From Candidatus Competibacter sp. (GTDB lineage: Bacteria > Pseudomonadota > Gammaproteobacteria > Competibacterales > Competibacteraceae), in the NCBI GenBank assembly GCA_029624815.1, contig JARSSH010000057.1, positions 46,511 to 110,510 of the forward strand: 64,000 nt of DNA. The letters run 5' to 3'. The position numbers and the translations under genes were made by a program. Each line of letters opens with the position of its first letter. Positions within the stretch are counted from its first letter, which is position 1. The notes beneath the pieces were generated by a model, which saw only the letters and a program-made list of their open reading frames with translations, had not been told where the DNA came from and did not search any database. Below, piece after piece: positions 18,853 to 28,650 of the stretch.

Positions 18853-19116
18853 TCACAGCATCATCGCAACGCTCGGATGGCTGCCGAGTTCCCGATAGAG
18901 GGCGTCCAGTTGCGCGCGGCTTTGGGCGTTTATCACCACCGTCACCGACTGGTAGCGACCGGTGCGGCTGTCCCGCACCTGAATCCGCCTCTCGTCCAGA
19001 TCGGCGGCGTGTCGGCGCACCAGTTCCACCATCAGCTCCCGAAAACCGGGCGTGCGGACCCCCATGATCTTGATGGGGAACTCACAGGGAAATTGCAGCG
19101 GCGATTCGTCGTTCAT
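18853..19116 (-). CDS. ybeD: DUF493/YbeD family protein
   Basis: 87 residues. It matches the small ferredoxin-like YbeD family in length and pattern: [13 protein letters not shown] at the N-terminus and [23 protein letters not shown], ending SVAMML. The biochemical role is unknown; YbeD has an ACT-like fold. It sits between dacA and lipB, exactly as in enterobacteria, supporting the identification. Its stop overlaps a possible lipB GTG start. Confidence 0.93.
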   Translation of the reverse strand: MNDESPLQFPCEFPIKIMGVRTPGFRELMVELVRRHAADLDERRIQVRDSRTGRYQSVTVVINAQSRAQLDALYRELGSHPSVAMML

Positions 19117-19140
19117 GCCGGACCGTGCCTCCAGTCGGGC

Positions 19141-20313
19141 TTAGTTGAACAGCGAATAGAAAAACAGCAGGATCGAATCGATCATTCGCCCGAACCAGCC
19201 GCTCTCCGGCACCTCTTGCAACGCGACCAGCGGAGTTTTGCTCACTTCCTGTTCGCCCAGTCTGACCACGATGTCGCCGAACGCTTGATCCTTCCGAGCC
19301 GGCGCGACAATGGTCGGCTGCACGGCGGTGGTGGTGCTGACCTGCGGCGCCTGTCCCTTGGGCACGGTCACGTACAAGGGCTGAGTCACGCCCAGTGGCA
19401 GTTCGCTTTCCTGACCCTTCCAAATCCGGGTGGTCACGATGGGCGTGTTGGCATCGTACAGCTTGCGGCTTTCGAAAAAACTGAAGCCGTAGTTGAGCAG
19501 CGCCTGACTGGCCACGAACCGATCCCGTTCCTTGCTGGCCCCCAACACCACGCCGATCAGGCGGGTATCGTTGCGCTTGGCCGACGAAACCAGGCAGTAG
19601 CCCGCCGAATCGGTATGGCCGGTCTTGACGCCATCCACCGAGGAATCGGTTAGCAGCAGGCGGTTGCGGTTTTGCTGCTCGATATTGTTGTACTTGAAGC
19701 TGCGCACCGAGTAGCGGGCGTACTGTTCCGGAAAATCCCGAATCAGCGCCCGCGCCAAGGTGGCGATGTCGCGGGCCGACATGTAATGATTGGGGTCAGG
19801 CATGCCCGGCGCGTTGGTGAAATGACTGTTGGTCATCCCCAGTTGTGCCGCCTGCTCGTTCATCAATTGAACGAAGGTCTCCTCGGAGCCGGCCACATGC
19901 TCGGCCAGCGCCACCGTGGCGTCGTTGCCGGACTGCACCACCATGCCCATCAGCAGATCTTCCACCGATACCTGGCTGCCGATCCTGACGAACATCTTGG
20001 AGCCCCCGGTCCGCCAGGCTTTTTCGCTGATGGTCACTTGATCGTCCATGTGAATCTTGCCGGACTTCAGCGCCTTGTAGACGACATAGCCGGTCATCAG
20101 CTTGGTGATGCTGGCCGGTTCCATCCGCTCCTCGCCCTTCATGTCCGCCAGCACGTTGCCGCTCTGGTGGTCCATCAGCAAATAACCCCGCACCGGGACT
20201 TGCGGCGGGGGTGGTATGGTTTCGGCGCGGACGGCAGTCCAGCCGGAACACAAAACAGCGAACGCCAGCGCCAGCGACAACAACAGAGAACGGAACACTG
20301 TCGAGTGCAACAT
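19141..20313 (-). CDS. dacA: D-alanyl-D-alanine carboxypeptidase (PBP5/6 family)
   Basis: 390 residues. It trims the terminal D-Ala from peptidoglycan pentapeptides in the periplasm. A signal peptide (FRSLLLSLALAFAVLCSGW) ends near AVRA-ET (residue ~30). Active-site motifs are SITK (Ser68-Lys71), SGN (~130) and KTGHT (~230). A C-terminal beta domain (~285-370) leads to the amphipathic anchor WFGRMIDSILLFFYSLFN. ATG at 20313 places the signal peptide correctly; an upstream start would add 11 unlikely residues. It is part of the classic mre-mrd-rlpA-dacA-ybeD-lip series. Confidence 0.96.
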   Translation of the reverse strand: MLHSTVFRSLLLSLALAFAVLCSGWTAVRAETIPPPPQVPVRGYLLMDHQSGNVLADMKGEERMEPASITKLMTGYVVYKALKSGKIHMDDQVTISEKAWRTGGSKMFVRIGSQVSVEDLLMGMVVQSGNDATVALAEHVAGSEETFVQLMNEQAAQLGMTNSHFTNAPGMPDPNHYMSARDIATLARALIRDFPEQYARYSVRSFKYNNIEQQNRNRLLLTDSSVDGVKTGHTDSAGYCLVSSAKRNDTRLIGVVLGASKERDRFVASQALLNYGFSFFESRKLYDANTPIVTTRIWKGQESELPLGVTQPLYVTVPKGQAPQVSTTTAVQPTIVAPARKDQAFGDIVVRLGEQEVSKTPLVALQEVPESGWFGRMIDSILLFFYSLFN

Positions 20314-20440
20314 GAATCGTGTAGGACTCCCGTGGTTGAAAATCATCGCCCGGCGATTCTAGCCAGACGCGGCCGTGAAGCAAACCGCCATGCCAACAGG
20401 GGCACTCCCGGCGGGCGCAAGGAGTCGGGCCCGACTTTGC

Positions 20441-21412
20441 TCAATCGGCGACAACGCGCGAATGGCTGATGCCTAAACCGGCCAATCGAACCGCCACCTG
20501 CCGGGCCTCGCTCGAATCGCGCAGCGGCACTCGTATCTGGTAGCGGCTGCCGGTGGTGGATTCCACCCGCACGCTACGCCGCAACTGGCTGGCCAACCGA
20601 TTCTGCAACTGTTGGGGAGGACTGCCGCGCTCGCTGACCGTACCCACCAGATACAAGGCGCCGTTCTTGCCGGCCGACCCGGCGCGGCGCTCCACCGGCG
20701 CGCTCTTGCTCTTCGCGGTCGGCGCGGCGGATGCCAGCCGCACGGTGGCGGCGGGCTTGGTCCGCGATTCCGTTCTCGCGGCCAGGGCGACGCGCTCCGC
20801 CGACCGCTGCGCGTTCCGGGCCGCCACCGCGGCCAGCAGTTCCCGCTCCGCCGCGCGCCGGGCCGCCAGTTCCGGCAGGTGCTGGTAAGGCTCCAGCGCG
20901 GCCACCTCCACCAGGGCGGTCCCCCGCTCCAGCATATCGAGCCGCAGGGCGGCGGCGTAGGATAGATCGATAATTCGCCCGGAAACGAACGGGCCGCGGT
21001 CGGTGACCTTGACCACGGTGCTGCGACCGTTCTCCAGATTGGTCACCCGCACGTAGGTCGGCAGTGGCAGACTCTTGTGCGCGGCGGTCAGCTCGTACAT
21101 ATCGTACAACGGGCCGCTCGAAGTCTTGCGGCCGTGAAAGTCCTCACCGTACCAGGACGCGGTGCCCTCTTCCCGATAACCCTCGCTGGTTTCCCGGACC
21201 CGGTAACGCCGGCCGAAGACCACATAGGTATCGGCGTTACCACCGCGGCTGGGGGGTTCGGCCCGCGGGATCGGTTCGTCTCCGCTTGGAGCGATGTTGA
21301 GACTGGTCCCGGCGGACCGTATGTTCGCCGGCCGATCGGGGATGGTGCCGCAACCGGCCAGCGCGCCCGCCAGCGATGTCAATAGCAAAGCCTGGCTCCA
21401 GGATTTCGCCAT
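20441..21412 (-). CDS. rlpA: RlpA-family septal ring lytic transglycosylase lipoprotein
   Basis: 323 residues. RlpA cleaves glycan strands lacking stem peptides at the division site, in the outer-membrane/periplasm space. Lipobox LAGC (Cys21) after a short signal peptide; double-psi beta barrel with GTASWYGEDFHGRKTSSG and KVTDRGPFV (residues ~84-175), where the catalytic Glu and Asp reside; a Lys/Ala-rich linker; and a C-terminal SPOR domain (~245-323) that binds denuded glycans. GGAGG lies just before ATG 21412. Confidence 0.94.
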   Translation of the reverse strand: MAKSWSQALLLTSLAGALAGCGTIPDRPANIRSAGTSLNIAPSGDEPIPRAEPPSRGGNADTYVVFGRRYRVRETSEGYREEGTASWYGEDFHGRKTSSGPLYDMYELTAAHKSLPLPTYVRVTNLENGRSTVVKVTDRGPFVSGRIIDLSYAAALRLDMLERGTALVEVAALEPYQHLPELAARRAAERELLAAVAARNAQRSAERVALAARTESRTKPAATVRLASAAPTAKSKSAPVERRAGSAGKNGALYLVGTVSERGSPPQQLQNRLASQLRRSVRVESTTGSRYQIRVPLRDSSEARQVAVRLAGLGISHSRVVAD

Positions 21413-21490
21413 AAATCCTCCCTTGCACCGGGCAACGGCCCGTCTGCGCCGAAGCCGGTGCGGTTGTTTTCAGGTTATTGTCGGAAAAAT

Positions 21491-22615
21491 TCAGTCGGCG
21501 CGGGCCACGCGTTCCGGCTGAACGGCGCCGGGATAAAATGCGTATTGCTCGCGGATTTCCTGACTGAGCTGATACACCGCCATGGCATACAACTGGCTGT
21601 GGTTGTAGCGGGTGATTGCATAAAAGTTATCGAAACCCAGCCAATATTCCGGGCCATCCCGCCCTTGGTACTCCAGTAGCATCGCGGCTTGCGTCCCGCT
21701 TACCGGCGATTCGGGCGCAACGCCCTGGGCTTGCAGACTGGCGACGCTGTCCTTGGGGGGGCTCAGTCGCTGGCTCAGCAACGCCGGGTAGCGGGTACCG
21801 CTTACCCGTGCCGGCACGGCGACCGGCTCGCCGGTTCGCCAGCCGTAGCGCTGGAAATAATGGGCGACGCTGCCGATCGCATCGCGGGGATTGCGCCAGA
21901 GATCGCGGTGGCCGTCGCCGTCGAAATCCACCGCGTAGGACAAAAAACTGCTCGGCATGAACTGACCCAGCCCCATGGCTCCGGCGTAGGATCCGCGCGG
22001 CGTTAAGGGGTCGATGCCCTCCTGCCGGGTCAGCAGCAGATAATTTTCCAGTTCCTTGCGGAAATAGGCGGCACGCCGGGGGTAGTCGAACGCCAGGGTG
22101 GACAGCGCCTCCAGGACCCGAAAACTGCCCATGTTGCCGCCGTACTGAGTCTCCACGCCGATGATGGCCACCACGATTTCCGGCGGCACGCCGTAAACCC
22201 GTTCGGCCTGGGCCAGCGCCGCCGCGTTGGCCCGCCAGAAGCGCACGCCGCCCCGGATACGGCTGGGATTGACGAAAATACCCCGATAGGCGTACCAGGG
22301 TTTGCCCTCGGCCGGCCGGGACATGGCGGCGAGGATGCTAGGCTGGACTTGGGCGCGGTTGAAAACCGCTTGCAGCTGGTTGGCGTCGAAGCGGTGCCGG
22401 GTGGCCATCTCGTGGATGAAAGCTTGCACGTCGGCCCGGCTGCCCAAGGGTTGGCCGGGGACTGCATTGCCGGGTCCGACCGCCGTGATTTCCAGTGGCG
22501 GCGGCGCGGAATCCGGCATCGGAGCGACCGGAACTTCCGGTGGCTGGCGAACCGCGGGAGGTGGCGCGCAAGCGCTCAACAGCAGGGTGGCACCAAGTAA
22601 AAATGGGCTCTTCAC
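21491..22615 (-). CDS. mltB: membrane-bound lytic murein transglycosylase B
   Basis: 374 residues. It cleaves the MurNAc-GlcNAc bond, giving anhydro-muropeptides. Lipobox LSAC near residue 15, a Pro-rich linker, then the SLT_2 fold with the catalytic glutamate in GVETQYGGNMG and the hallmark GAMGLGQFMPSSF plus DGDGHRDLW. GTG is the apparent start at 22615 with only weak GAGA upstream. It follows rodA after a 31-nt gap. Confidence 0.95.
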   Translation of the reverse strand: MKSPFLLGATLLLSACAPPPAVRQPPEVPVAPMPDSAPPPLEITAVGPGNAVPGQPLGSRADVQAFIHEMATRHRFDANQLQAVFNRAQVQPSILAAMSRPAEGKPWYAYRGIFVNPSRIRGGVRFWRANAAALAQAERVYGVPPEIVVAIIGVETQYGGNMGSFRVLEALSTLAFDYPRRAAYFRKELENYLLLTRQEGIDPLTPRGSYAGAMGLGQFMPSSFLSYAVDFDGDGHRDLWRNPRDAIGSVAHYFQRYGWRTGEPVAVPARVSGTRYPALLSQRLSPPKDSVASLQAQGVAPESPVSGTQAAMLLEYQGRDGPEYWLGFDNFYAITRYNHSQLYAMAVYQLSQEIREQYAFYPGAVQPERVARAD

Positions 22616-22646
22616 GCGCAGATCTCGTCGTTAGTCGTGGTAGCGA

Positions 22647-23750
22647 TTACCGCGTCGGGGTCCGGCGGTGCGAATAGACGCTCATCAGGATACCGAAGCC
22701 GGCCATGATCGTCACTAGGGATGTTCCCCCATAGCTGAACAATGGCAGCGGCAACCCCACCACCGGCAGCAGGCCGGACACCATCCCGGAGTTGACGAAG
22801 GCGTAGATGAAGAAGATCAGTGTCAGACTGCCGGCCAGCAGCCGGGTATAGGTATCCGGAGTGTGGGTCGCCATGTACAGACAGCGGGCAATGACAAAGG
22901 AATACAGCGTCAGCAGCAGGCAGCCACCCACCAGACCGAACTCCTCCGAGAATGCGGCGAAAATGAAATCAGTCGAGCCTTCCGGCAGAAAATCCAGATG
23001 TGACTGGGTGCCGTTCAGCCAGCCTTTGCCATAGACGCCACCCGAACCGATGGCGATCTTGGACTGGATGATATGGTAACCGGTCCCCAGCGGATCCCGT
23101 TCCGGATCGAGGAAGGTCAGCACCCGCTGACGCTGGTAGTCGTGCATGCCGAAAGTCCAGAACAGCGGCACCGCGGCGCTCAGCGTCGCGGCCAGACCAA
23201 ACAGGATGGTCCAGCTCAACCCGGCGAGAAACAGCACGAACGCTCCGGCGCAACCGACCACCAGCGCCGTGCCCAGATCCGGCTGCTTGGCGATCAGCAG
23301 GAAGGGCACCGCGGTGATCAGCACCCCACCCAGCAAATGCGGCAACCGCGGCGGCAACGGTTTTTCGGCAAAATACCAGCTCATCATCATCGGTACCGCC
23401 AACTTCATGATCTCCGAGGGTTGAAACCGCAGTACGCCCAAATCCAGCCAGCGCCGCGCGCCCTTGGAAATATCGCCGGCCGCCATGACCGCCAGCAGCA
23501 ATAGGATTCCGACCAGATAAATCCATGGCGACCAGAAGCGGAAATAGTGCGGCGGCGCCTGCGCCAGCACCAGCATGATCGCGAACCCCAGACCCAGCCG
23601 GATGGCCTGGCCGGTCACCAGATCCAGATCGCGCTGGCCGGCGCTGTACAGCACCACCAGCCCCATGCTCGATATCGCCAGCAACCCCAGCAGCAGCGTC
23701 AGGTCCAGATGAATCAACCTGAGAAACTTGTCGTCCTTACTCCGATCCAT
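22647..23750 (-). CDS. rodA: rod-shape peptidoglycan polymerase RodA
   Basis: 367 residues, SEDS family, about ten membrane segments. RodA is the glycosyltransferase of the elongasome and works with PBP2. Matches: DISKGARRWLDLG, RFQPSEIMKLA, KQPDLGTALV (catalytic-aspartate region in the SEDS family), PEGSTDFIFAAFSEEFGLVG and GGTSLVTIMAGFG near the C-terminus. ATG at 23750 lies inside the end of mrdA (14-nt overlap), so the two partners are coupled. Confidence 0.97.
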   Translation of the reverse strand: MDRSKDDKFLRLIHLDLTLLLGLLAISSMGLVVLYSAGQRDLDLVTGQAIRLGLGFAIMLVLAQAPPHYFRFWSPWIYLVGILLLLAVMAAGDISKGARRWLDLGVLRFQPSEIMKLAVPMMMSWYFAEKPLPPRLPHLLGGVLITAVPFLLIAKQPDLGTALVVGCAGAFVLFLAGLSWTILFGLAATLSAAVPLFWTFGMHDYQRQRVLTFLDPERDPLGTGYHIIQSKIAIGSGGVYGKGWLNGTQSHLDFLPEGSTDFIFAAFSEEFGLVGGCLLLTLYSFVIARCLYMATHTPDTYTRLLAGSLTLIFFIYAFVNSGMVSGLLPVVGLPLPLFSYGGTSLVTIMAGFGILMSVYSHRRTPTR

Positions 23751-25677
23751 CCCGTTGGGTCTCTCCTTGGGTGTCCCGCGCGCCGTCGGTGGCGGGCCGA
23801 TCGTATTTGTCGAGCAGGTAAGCATCCATGACCTTGCGCGCCATCGGCGCGGCGGTTTTGCTGCCGCCGCCGCCATGCTCGGCGATCACCGCCACCGCGA
23901 TGCGCGGGTCATCGACCGGCGCGAAAGCCACGAACAGGGCGTGGTCCAATAAATGCCGGGCTAGGCGACTGGCATTGTAGCGCTCGTTCTGACCCACGGT
24001 GAACACTTGGGCGGTGCCGGTCTTGCCGGCGATGCGATACTTGGCGCCGATCCCGATACGGTGGGCGGTCCCGCCTTCCACCACATGGATCATGCCGGCG
24101 ATCACCGTATTCCAGAATAAAGGGTTCTTGAGCGTCACCGGCGGCAAGGGCCGCGGGGCTTCCGGAGCCTTGATCCGGGTGCCGGGATCCTCGGTGGCCA
24201 GCAGAATCCGCGGTTTGAAGTCCGCTCCCCGCTGGGAAATCACCGCGGTGGCATGGGCGAGTTGCAGCGGCGTGGTCAGAAAATAGCCCTGCCCGATCCC
24301 GGCGCTGATGGTGTCGCCCGCGAACCAGGCGTGTTTGTGAACCCGGCGTTTCCATTCCTGGGACGGCAGCAGCGCGCTTTTCTCGCCCGGCAGATCGACG
24401 CCGGTCGGCCGACCCAGGTGAAAGCGGTCCAGAAACGCATGAATGCGGTCGATGCCCAGGTTGAACGCCAGATTGTAGAAGTACACGTCGCAGGATTGGG
24501 CGATGGCCCGATCCATGTCCACGCTGCCGTGGCCGCCGCGCCGCCAGTCGCGGAACTTGTGGCTGGAACCGGGCAGCCGGTAAAAGCCCGGACAAAACAC
24601 CCCGCTGTAGCGGTTGATTTCTCCGTATTCCAGCCCGGCCAGCGCCATCAGCGGCTTGATGGTGCTGCCGGGCGGATAGATCCCGCGCAGGGCGCGGTTG
24701 AGCAGCGGCCGATCCCTGGAGGTGTTGAGCAGGCGGTAGGAAGCGAAGTCGATGCCGTTGACGAAGGGGTTGGGATCGTAGGTCGGCTGACTGGCCAGCG
24801 CCAGCACCTCGCCGTTGCGCGGATCGAGGGCAACGATGGCGCCGTTGTAGTCTTCCAGCGCCTTTTCCGCCACCGCCTGCAAGCGCACGTCGATGCTCAG
24901 GTAGAGATGCTGGCCCGGCACTGGCGGGGTGCGACTGAGAACCCGCAGCGGGCGGCCCTCGGCATTGGTTTCGACCTGTTGCCAGCCGGTGCTCCCACGC
25001 AGCAGATCCTCATAGGAGCGCTCCACGCCGGTCTTACCGATATGGGTGCTGCCGCTGTACTGACCGGGATCGAGCCGGCGCAACTCGCTTTCGTCGATCC
25101 GCCCGACGTAGCCGATGGCGTGAACGGCCAGCGGACCGAGCGGGTAGCGGCGGGTCAGATCGGCCTTGATGTCCACGCCGGGCAGCCGGTACAGGTCGAC
25201 CGCCAGTCGGGCGATTTCCTCGTCGCTCAGCCGGAAGCGCAGCGGCACGCCGGTGTAGGGCGGCGCGCGCCGGGCCAGCTTGCGGTAGCGCTCGATGTCG
25301 GCATCGCTCAATTCGATGCGCTGACGCAGTTCCGCCAGGGTCGCGTCCAGATCCTTGACCTGCTCGCGGGTGATTTCCAGGTGATAGGAGGCCAGATTGT
25401 CGGCCAACAGCACCCCGTTGCGGTCGAAGATAAAGCCGCGGGTCGGCGGCAGGGGCTGCACGCGAACCCGATTGCTTTCGGACAAGGTGATGAAACGCTC
25501 GTGATTCAGCACTTGCAGGTAAACCAACCGCCCCGCCACGGCCAGAAAACCCAGGAATACCGCGAACAGCATCACCAGGGCGCGGCGAAAGAACAGCTCG
25601 CTCTCGGCGGTGTTGTCCTTTTCCCGGGCCAGCGGTTCGCCGGTGGTGGGCTGGGCGAACGATTGCCAGGTTTTCAT
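23737..25677 (-). CDS. mrdA: penicillin-binding protein 2 (elongasome transpeptidase)
   Basis: 646 residues, class B PBP. One N-terminal membrane anchor (ALVMLFAVFLGFLAVAGRLVYL), a PBP dimerisation/hook region (~60-260), and the transpeptidase with STIK (catalytic Ser ~337), SCD (~393) and KTGTA (~550). It cross-links peptidoglycan in side-wall growth. It lies between mreD and rodA as in the standard mrd arrangement. The C-terminal tail (DGARDTQGETQRDGSE) is hydrophilic and variable. Confidence 0.97.
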   Translation of the reverse strand: MKTWQSFAQPTTGEPLAREKDNTAESELFFRRALVMLFAVFLGFLAVAGRLVYLQVLNHERFITLSESNRVRVQPLPPTRGFIFDRNGVLLADNLASYHLEITREQVKDLDATLAELRQRIELSDADIERYRKLARRAPPYTGVPLRFRLSDEEIARLAVDLYRLPGVDIKADLTRRYPLGPLAVHAIGYVGRIDESELRRLDPGQYSGSTHIGKTGVERSYEDLLRGSTGWQQVETNAEGRPLRVLSRTPPVPGQHLYLSIDVRLQAVAEKALEDYNGAIVALDPRNGEVLALASQPTYDPNPFVNGIDFASYRLLNTSRDRPLLNRALRGIYPPGSTIKPLMALAGLEYGEINRYSGVFCPGFYRLPGSSHKFRDWRRGGHGSVDMDRAIAQSCDVYFYNLAFNLGIDRIHAFLDRFHLGRPTGVDLPGEKSALLPSQEWKRRVHKHAWFAGDTISAGIGQGYFLTTPLQLAHATAVISQRGADFKPRILLATEDPGTRIKAPEAPRPLPPVTLKNPLFWNTVIAGMIHVVEGGTAHRIGIGAKYRIAGKTGTAQVFTVGQNERYNASRLARHLLDHALFVAFAPVDDPRIAVAVIAEHGGGGSKTAAPMARKVMDAYLLDKYDRPATDGARDTQGETQRDGSE

Positions 25678-25695
25678 GCTCGCCGTGCCGGACTC

Positions 25696-26184
25696 TCAGG
25701 TGACTTGGAAATAACGGCGCACATCGCGCAGGATCACGAACAACAGGGGCCACATCGCCATGCCGCCCAGCGCGGGCGCCAGATACCACCAGTCGCGGGG
25801 CGGATAGCCGATCACCCCGCTGATCCAGAACACTAGAAGCTGTTCGATCAGCAAAAAGATCAGAATGCTGAACGCCTGCTGCCAAGGGGGCGCCGCCCGG
25901 ATGCGCCGGTACGTTTGCAGCGTCAGATAGGCCACGACCGCCAGGGCCAGTGCGTGCTGACCCAACAGCGCGCCCCGCGCCACATCCAACAGCAGCCCCA
26001 CCAGCCAGCCCATCCCGATGCCGATCCGATGCGGCAGCGCCATGCCCCAGTAGATCAGCACCATCGTCACCCAATCGGGCCGGAAACGATCCAGCCAACC
26101 CGGCAATGGAATCGCGGACAACAGGAATGCCAGCAAAAAACTCAAGGCCATGATCCCGCCGCCGGTGGGGCGCGGCACGTTCAT
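25696..26184 (-). CDS. mreD: rod shape-determining protein MreD
   Basis: 162 residues with about five membrane helices. MreD is the integral-membrane member of the MreBCD complex. FRPDWVTMVLIYW and GWLVGLLLDVARGALLGQHAL match the family. Its start at 26184 overlaps the mreC stop by 4 nt and mrdA follows 18 nt after its stop. Confidence 0.93.
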   Translation of the reverse strand: MNVPRPTGGGIMALSFLLAFLLSAIPLPGWLDRFRPDWVTMVLIYWGMALPHRIGIGMGWLVGLLLDVARGALLGQHALALAVVAYLTLQTYRRIRAAPPWQQAFSILIFLLIEQLLVFWISGVIGYPPRDWWYLAPALGGMAMWPLLFVILRDVRRYFQVT

Positions 26185-27089
26185 GGCGGGCGGGGCGGCG
26201 TGGATTGTTCGGCCATGGCGGGCGCGGATGGTTCCGGCGAGCTCGATTCGTTCTCCAGCAGCATCACCTCGCGGATTCGATCCAGCGCCGCGAGCGGCCG
26301 GGCGACGATGCGCGCGAACGGACTGCCGGGATCGAATTCCACTTTCGCGACCTTGCCCACCGGATAACCGCGTGGAAATCGCCCGCCCAGACCGGAGGTC
26401 ACCAACAGGTCGCCGACCTTCACCTCTTCATTGTTGGGGATATGAGGCAACTCCAATTCCTGAAAGTTACCGGTGCCCAAGGCCAGGGTGCGTACTCCGG
26501 TACGGTCGATCTGGATCGGCAGGGCGTGGTTGGGATCGGTGATGAGTATCGCCGTGGCGGTGAAGGGATCGGCCCGGACGATCTGGCCAACGACGCCATG
26601 CTGGTCGAGTACCGGCTCGCCGACGTAAATACCATGCTGGCGACCGCGGTTGAGCAGGATGTGATGCCGGTACGGATCGAAATCCACGGCCAGCAGTTCG
26701 GCGATCAGCACCCGCTCCGGGGTGTTGACCGCCGACTCCAGCAAGGAGCGCAACCGGCGATTTTCCGCCTCCAGCGTGGTCAACTTCTGCAACTGGGCGT
26801 TGAGAAACACCTGTTTTTCGCGCAAGCGGGCGTTCTCTTCCAGCAAGACGCCGCGGCCGACCAGGTTCTCGGCCAGCCAAGCCCTGACGTCGGCCGGCAG
26901 GCGCGCCAGATAGTGCAGCGGGTAGATCGCCGTGGTCAGGACATCGCGCGCGCCATCGAGATAACGATAGCGGTGATCCACCGTCATGATGGCGATCGAT
27001 AGCGCGATCCACAGTCCGAGCCGGAGGGTCGCCGCGGGGTTGACCGTAAACAAGTAGCGAGACCGCCTGCTGGGTTTGAGGGCGGTCAA
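26181..27089 (-). CDS. mreC: rod shape-determining protein MreC
   Basis: 302 residues. Periplasmic scaffold linking MreB to PBP2. An N-terminal membrane helix (LWIALSIAIMTVD) is followed by a coiled coil (residues ~75-115) and the beta-rich core with VVGQIVRADPFTATAILITD, HALPIQIDRTGVR and VTSGLGGRFPRGYPVG. The only start near the right place is TTG at 27089, right behind the mreB stop; no ATG precedes the membrane helix in frame. A Pro/Ser-rich tail ends the protein. Confidence 0.94.
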   Translation of the reverse strand: MTALKPSRRSRYLFTVNPAATLRLGLWIALSIAIMTVDHRYRYLDGARDVLTTAIYPLHYLARLPADVRAWLAENLVGRGVLLEENARLREKQVFLNAQLQKLTTLEAENRRLRSLLESAVNTPERVLIAELLAVDFDPYRHHILLNRGRQHGIYVGEPVLDQHGVVGQIVRADPFTATAILITDPNHALPIQIDRTGVRTLALGTGNFQELELPHIPNNEEVKVGDLLVTSGLGGRFPRGYPVGKVAKVEFDPGSPFARIVARPLAALDRIREVMLLENESSSPEPSAPAMAEQSTPPRPP

Positions 27090-27092
27090 CGG

Positions 27093-28172
<1,080 letters not shown>

Positions 28173-28175
28173 CTA

Positions 28176-28204
28176 ATGCTAACAAGCAGGGGGGTTAGGA
28201 GCAA
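28176..28204 (-). promoter_or_regulatory. candidate promoter for mreB
   Basis: On the minus strand, TTGCTC (28204-28199), 17-nt spacer, TAGCAT (28181-28176), about 34 nt upstream of the mreB ATG. Matches to consensus are partial (3/6 and 4/6). The intergenic region is shared with the divergent gatC promoter. Confidence 0.25.
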
Positions 28205-28269
28205 GCCGGCAAATTATGGTAGGGTTGCGCATCCGTTTTCTTCGATCCCCTGCAAGGAGAACTCTCGCG

Positions 28270-28557
28270 ATGTCCCTGGGACCCGCCGAAGTCGCCAAAA
28301 TCGCCCACCTGGCGCGCTTGGCCATCCGCGACGAGGATGTGCCGGCCTATGCCCGCAACCTGTCGGCCATCCTCGAACTGGTGGCCCAGATGGACGCCGC
28401 CGACACGACTGGCGTCGCGCCGATGGCGCACCCGCTGAACATGGCGCAGCGCCTGCGTCCCGACGCAGCCGCCGAACCCGACCGGCGCGAACGGTTCCAG
28501 GCGATCGCCCCGCAAGTCGAAGCCGGGCTGTATCTGGTGCCGAAGGTGATCGAGTGA
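28270..28557 (+). CDS. gatC: Asp-tRNA(Asn)/Glu-tRNA(Gln) amidotransferase subunit C
   Basis: 95 residues. GatC wraps around GatA and GatB in the complex that converts misacylated Glu-tRNA(Gln) or Asp-tRNA(Asn). Motifs: VAKIAHLARLAI, LSAILELVAQMDAADTTGV and the conserved MAHPLN. Start ATG at 28270 with AGGAG 10 nt upstream; a frame extension upstream lacks a ribosome-binding site. It is followed by gatA and gatB, suggesting the indirect route to Gln-tRNA and/or Asn-tRNA operates here. Confidence 0.95.
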   Translation: MSLGPAEVAKIAHLARLAIRDEDVPAYARNLSAILELVAQMDAADTTGVAPMAHPLNMAQRLRPDAAAEPDRRERFQAIAPQVEAGLYLVPKVIE

Positions 28558-28562
28558 ACCTA

Positions 28563-28618
28563 ATCTCTCACCCCGAGTCCCGGCCCCCTCGCTTCGCTCT
28601 TCACTTAGGGGGAGAGAA
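28563..28618 (+). repeat. hairpin/degenerate R1-like palindrome in the gatC-gatA gap
   Basis: CTCTCACCCCGAGTCCCGG resembles the CCCTCACCCC core of repeat R1, and CCCCCT...AGGGGG can pair across a 17-nt loop. The R1 end motifs are missing. It occupies most of the 93-nt gap between gatC and gatA, so it will be transcribed in the operon and may affect mRNA processing or relative expression. Confidence 0.35.
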
Positions 28619-28650
28619 GCTTTTGGATCATCATCCCCGATTCCATTGCC

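Noticed and set aside
28205..28269. sigma70 promoter for gatC using TTAGGA and TATGGT
   Set aside because: Spacer is only 14 nt and both boxes are poor matches.
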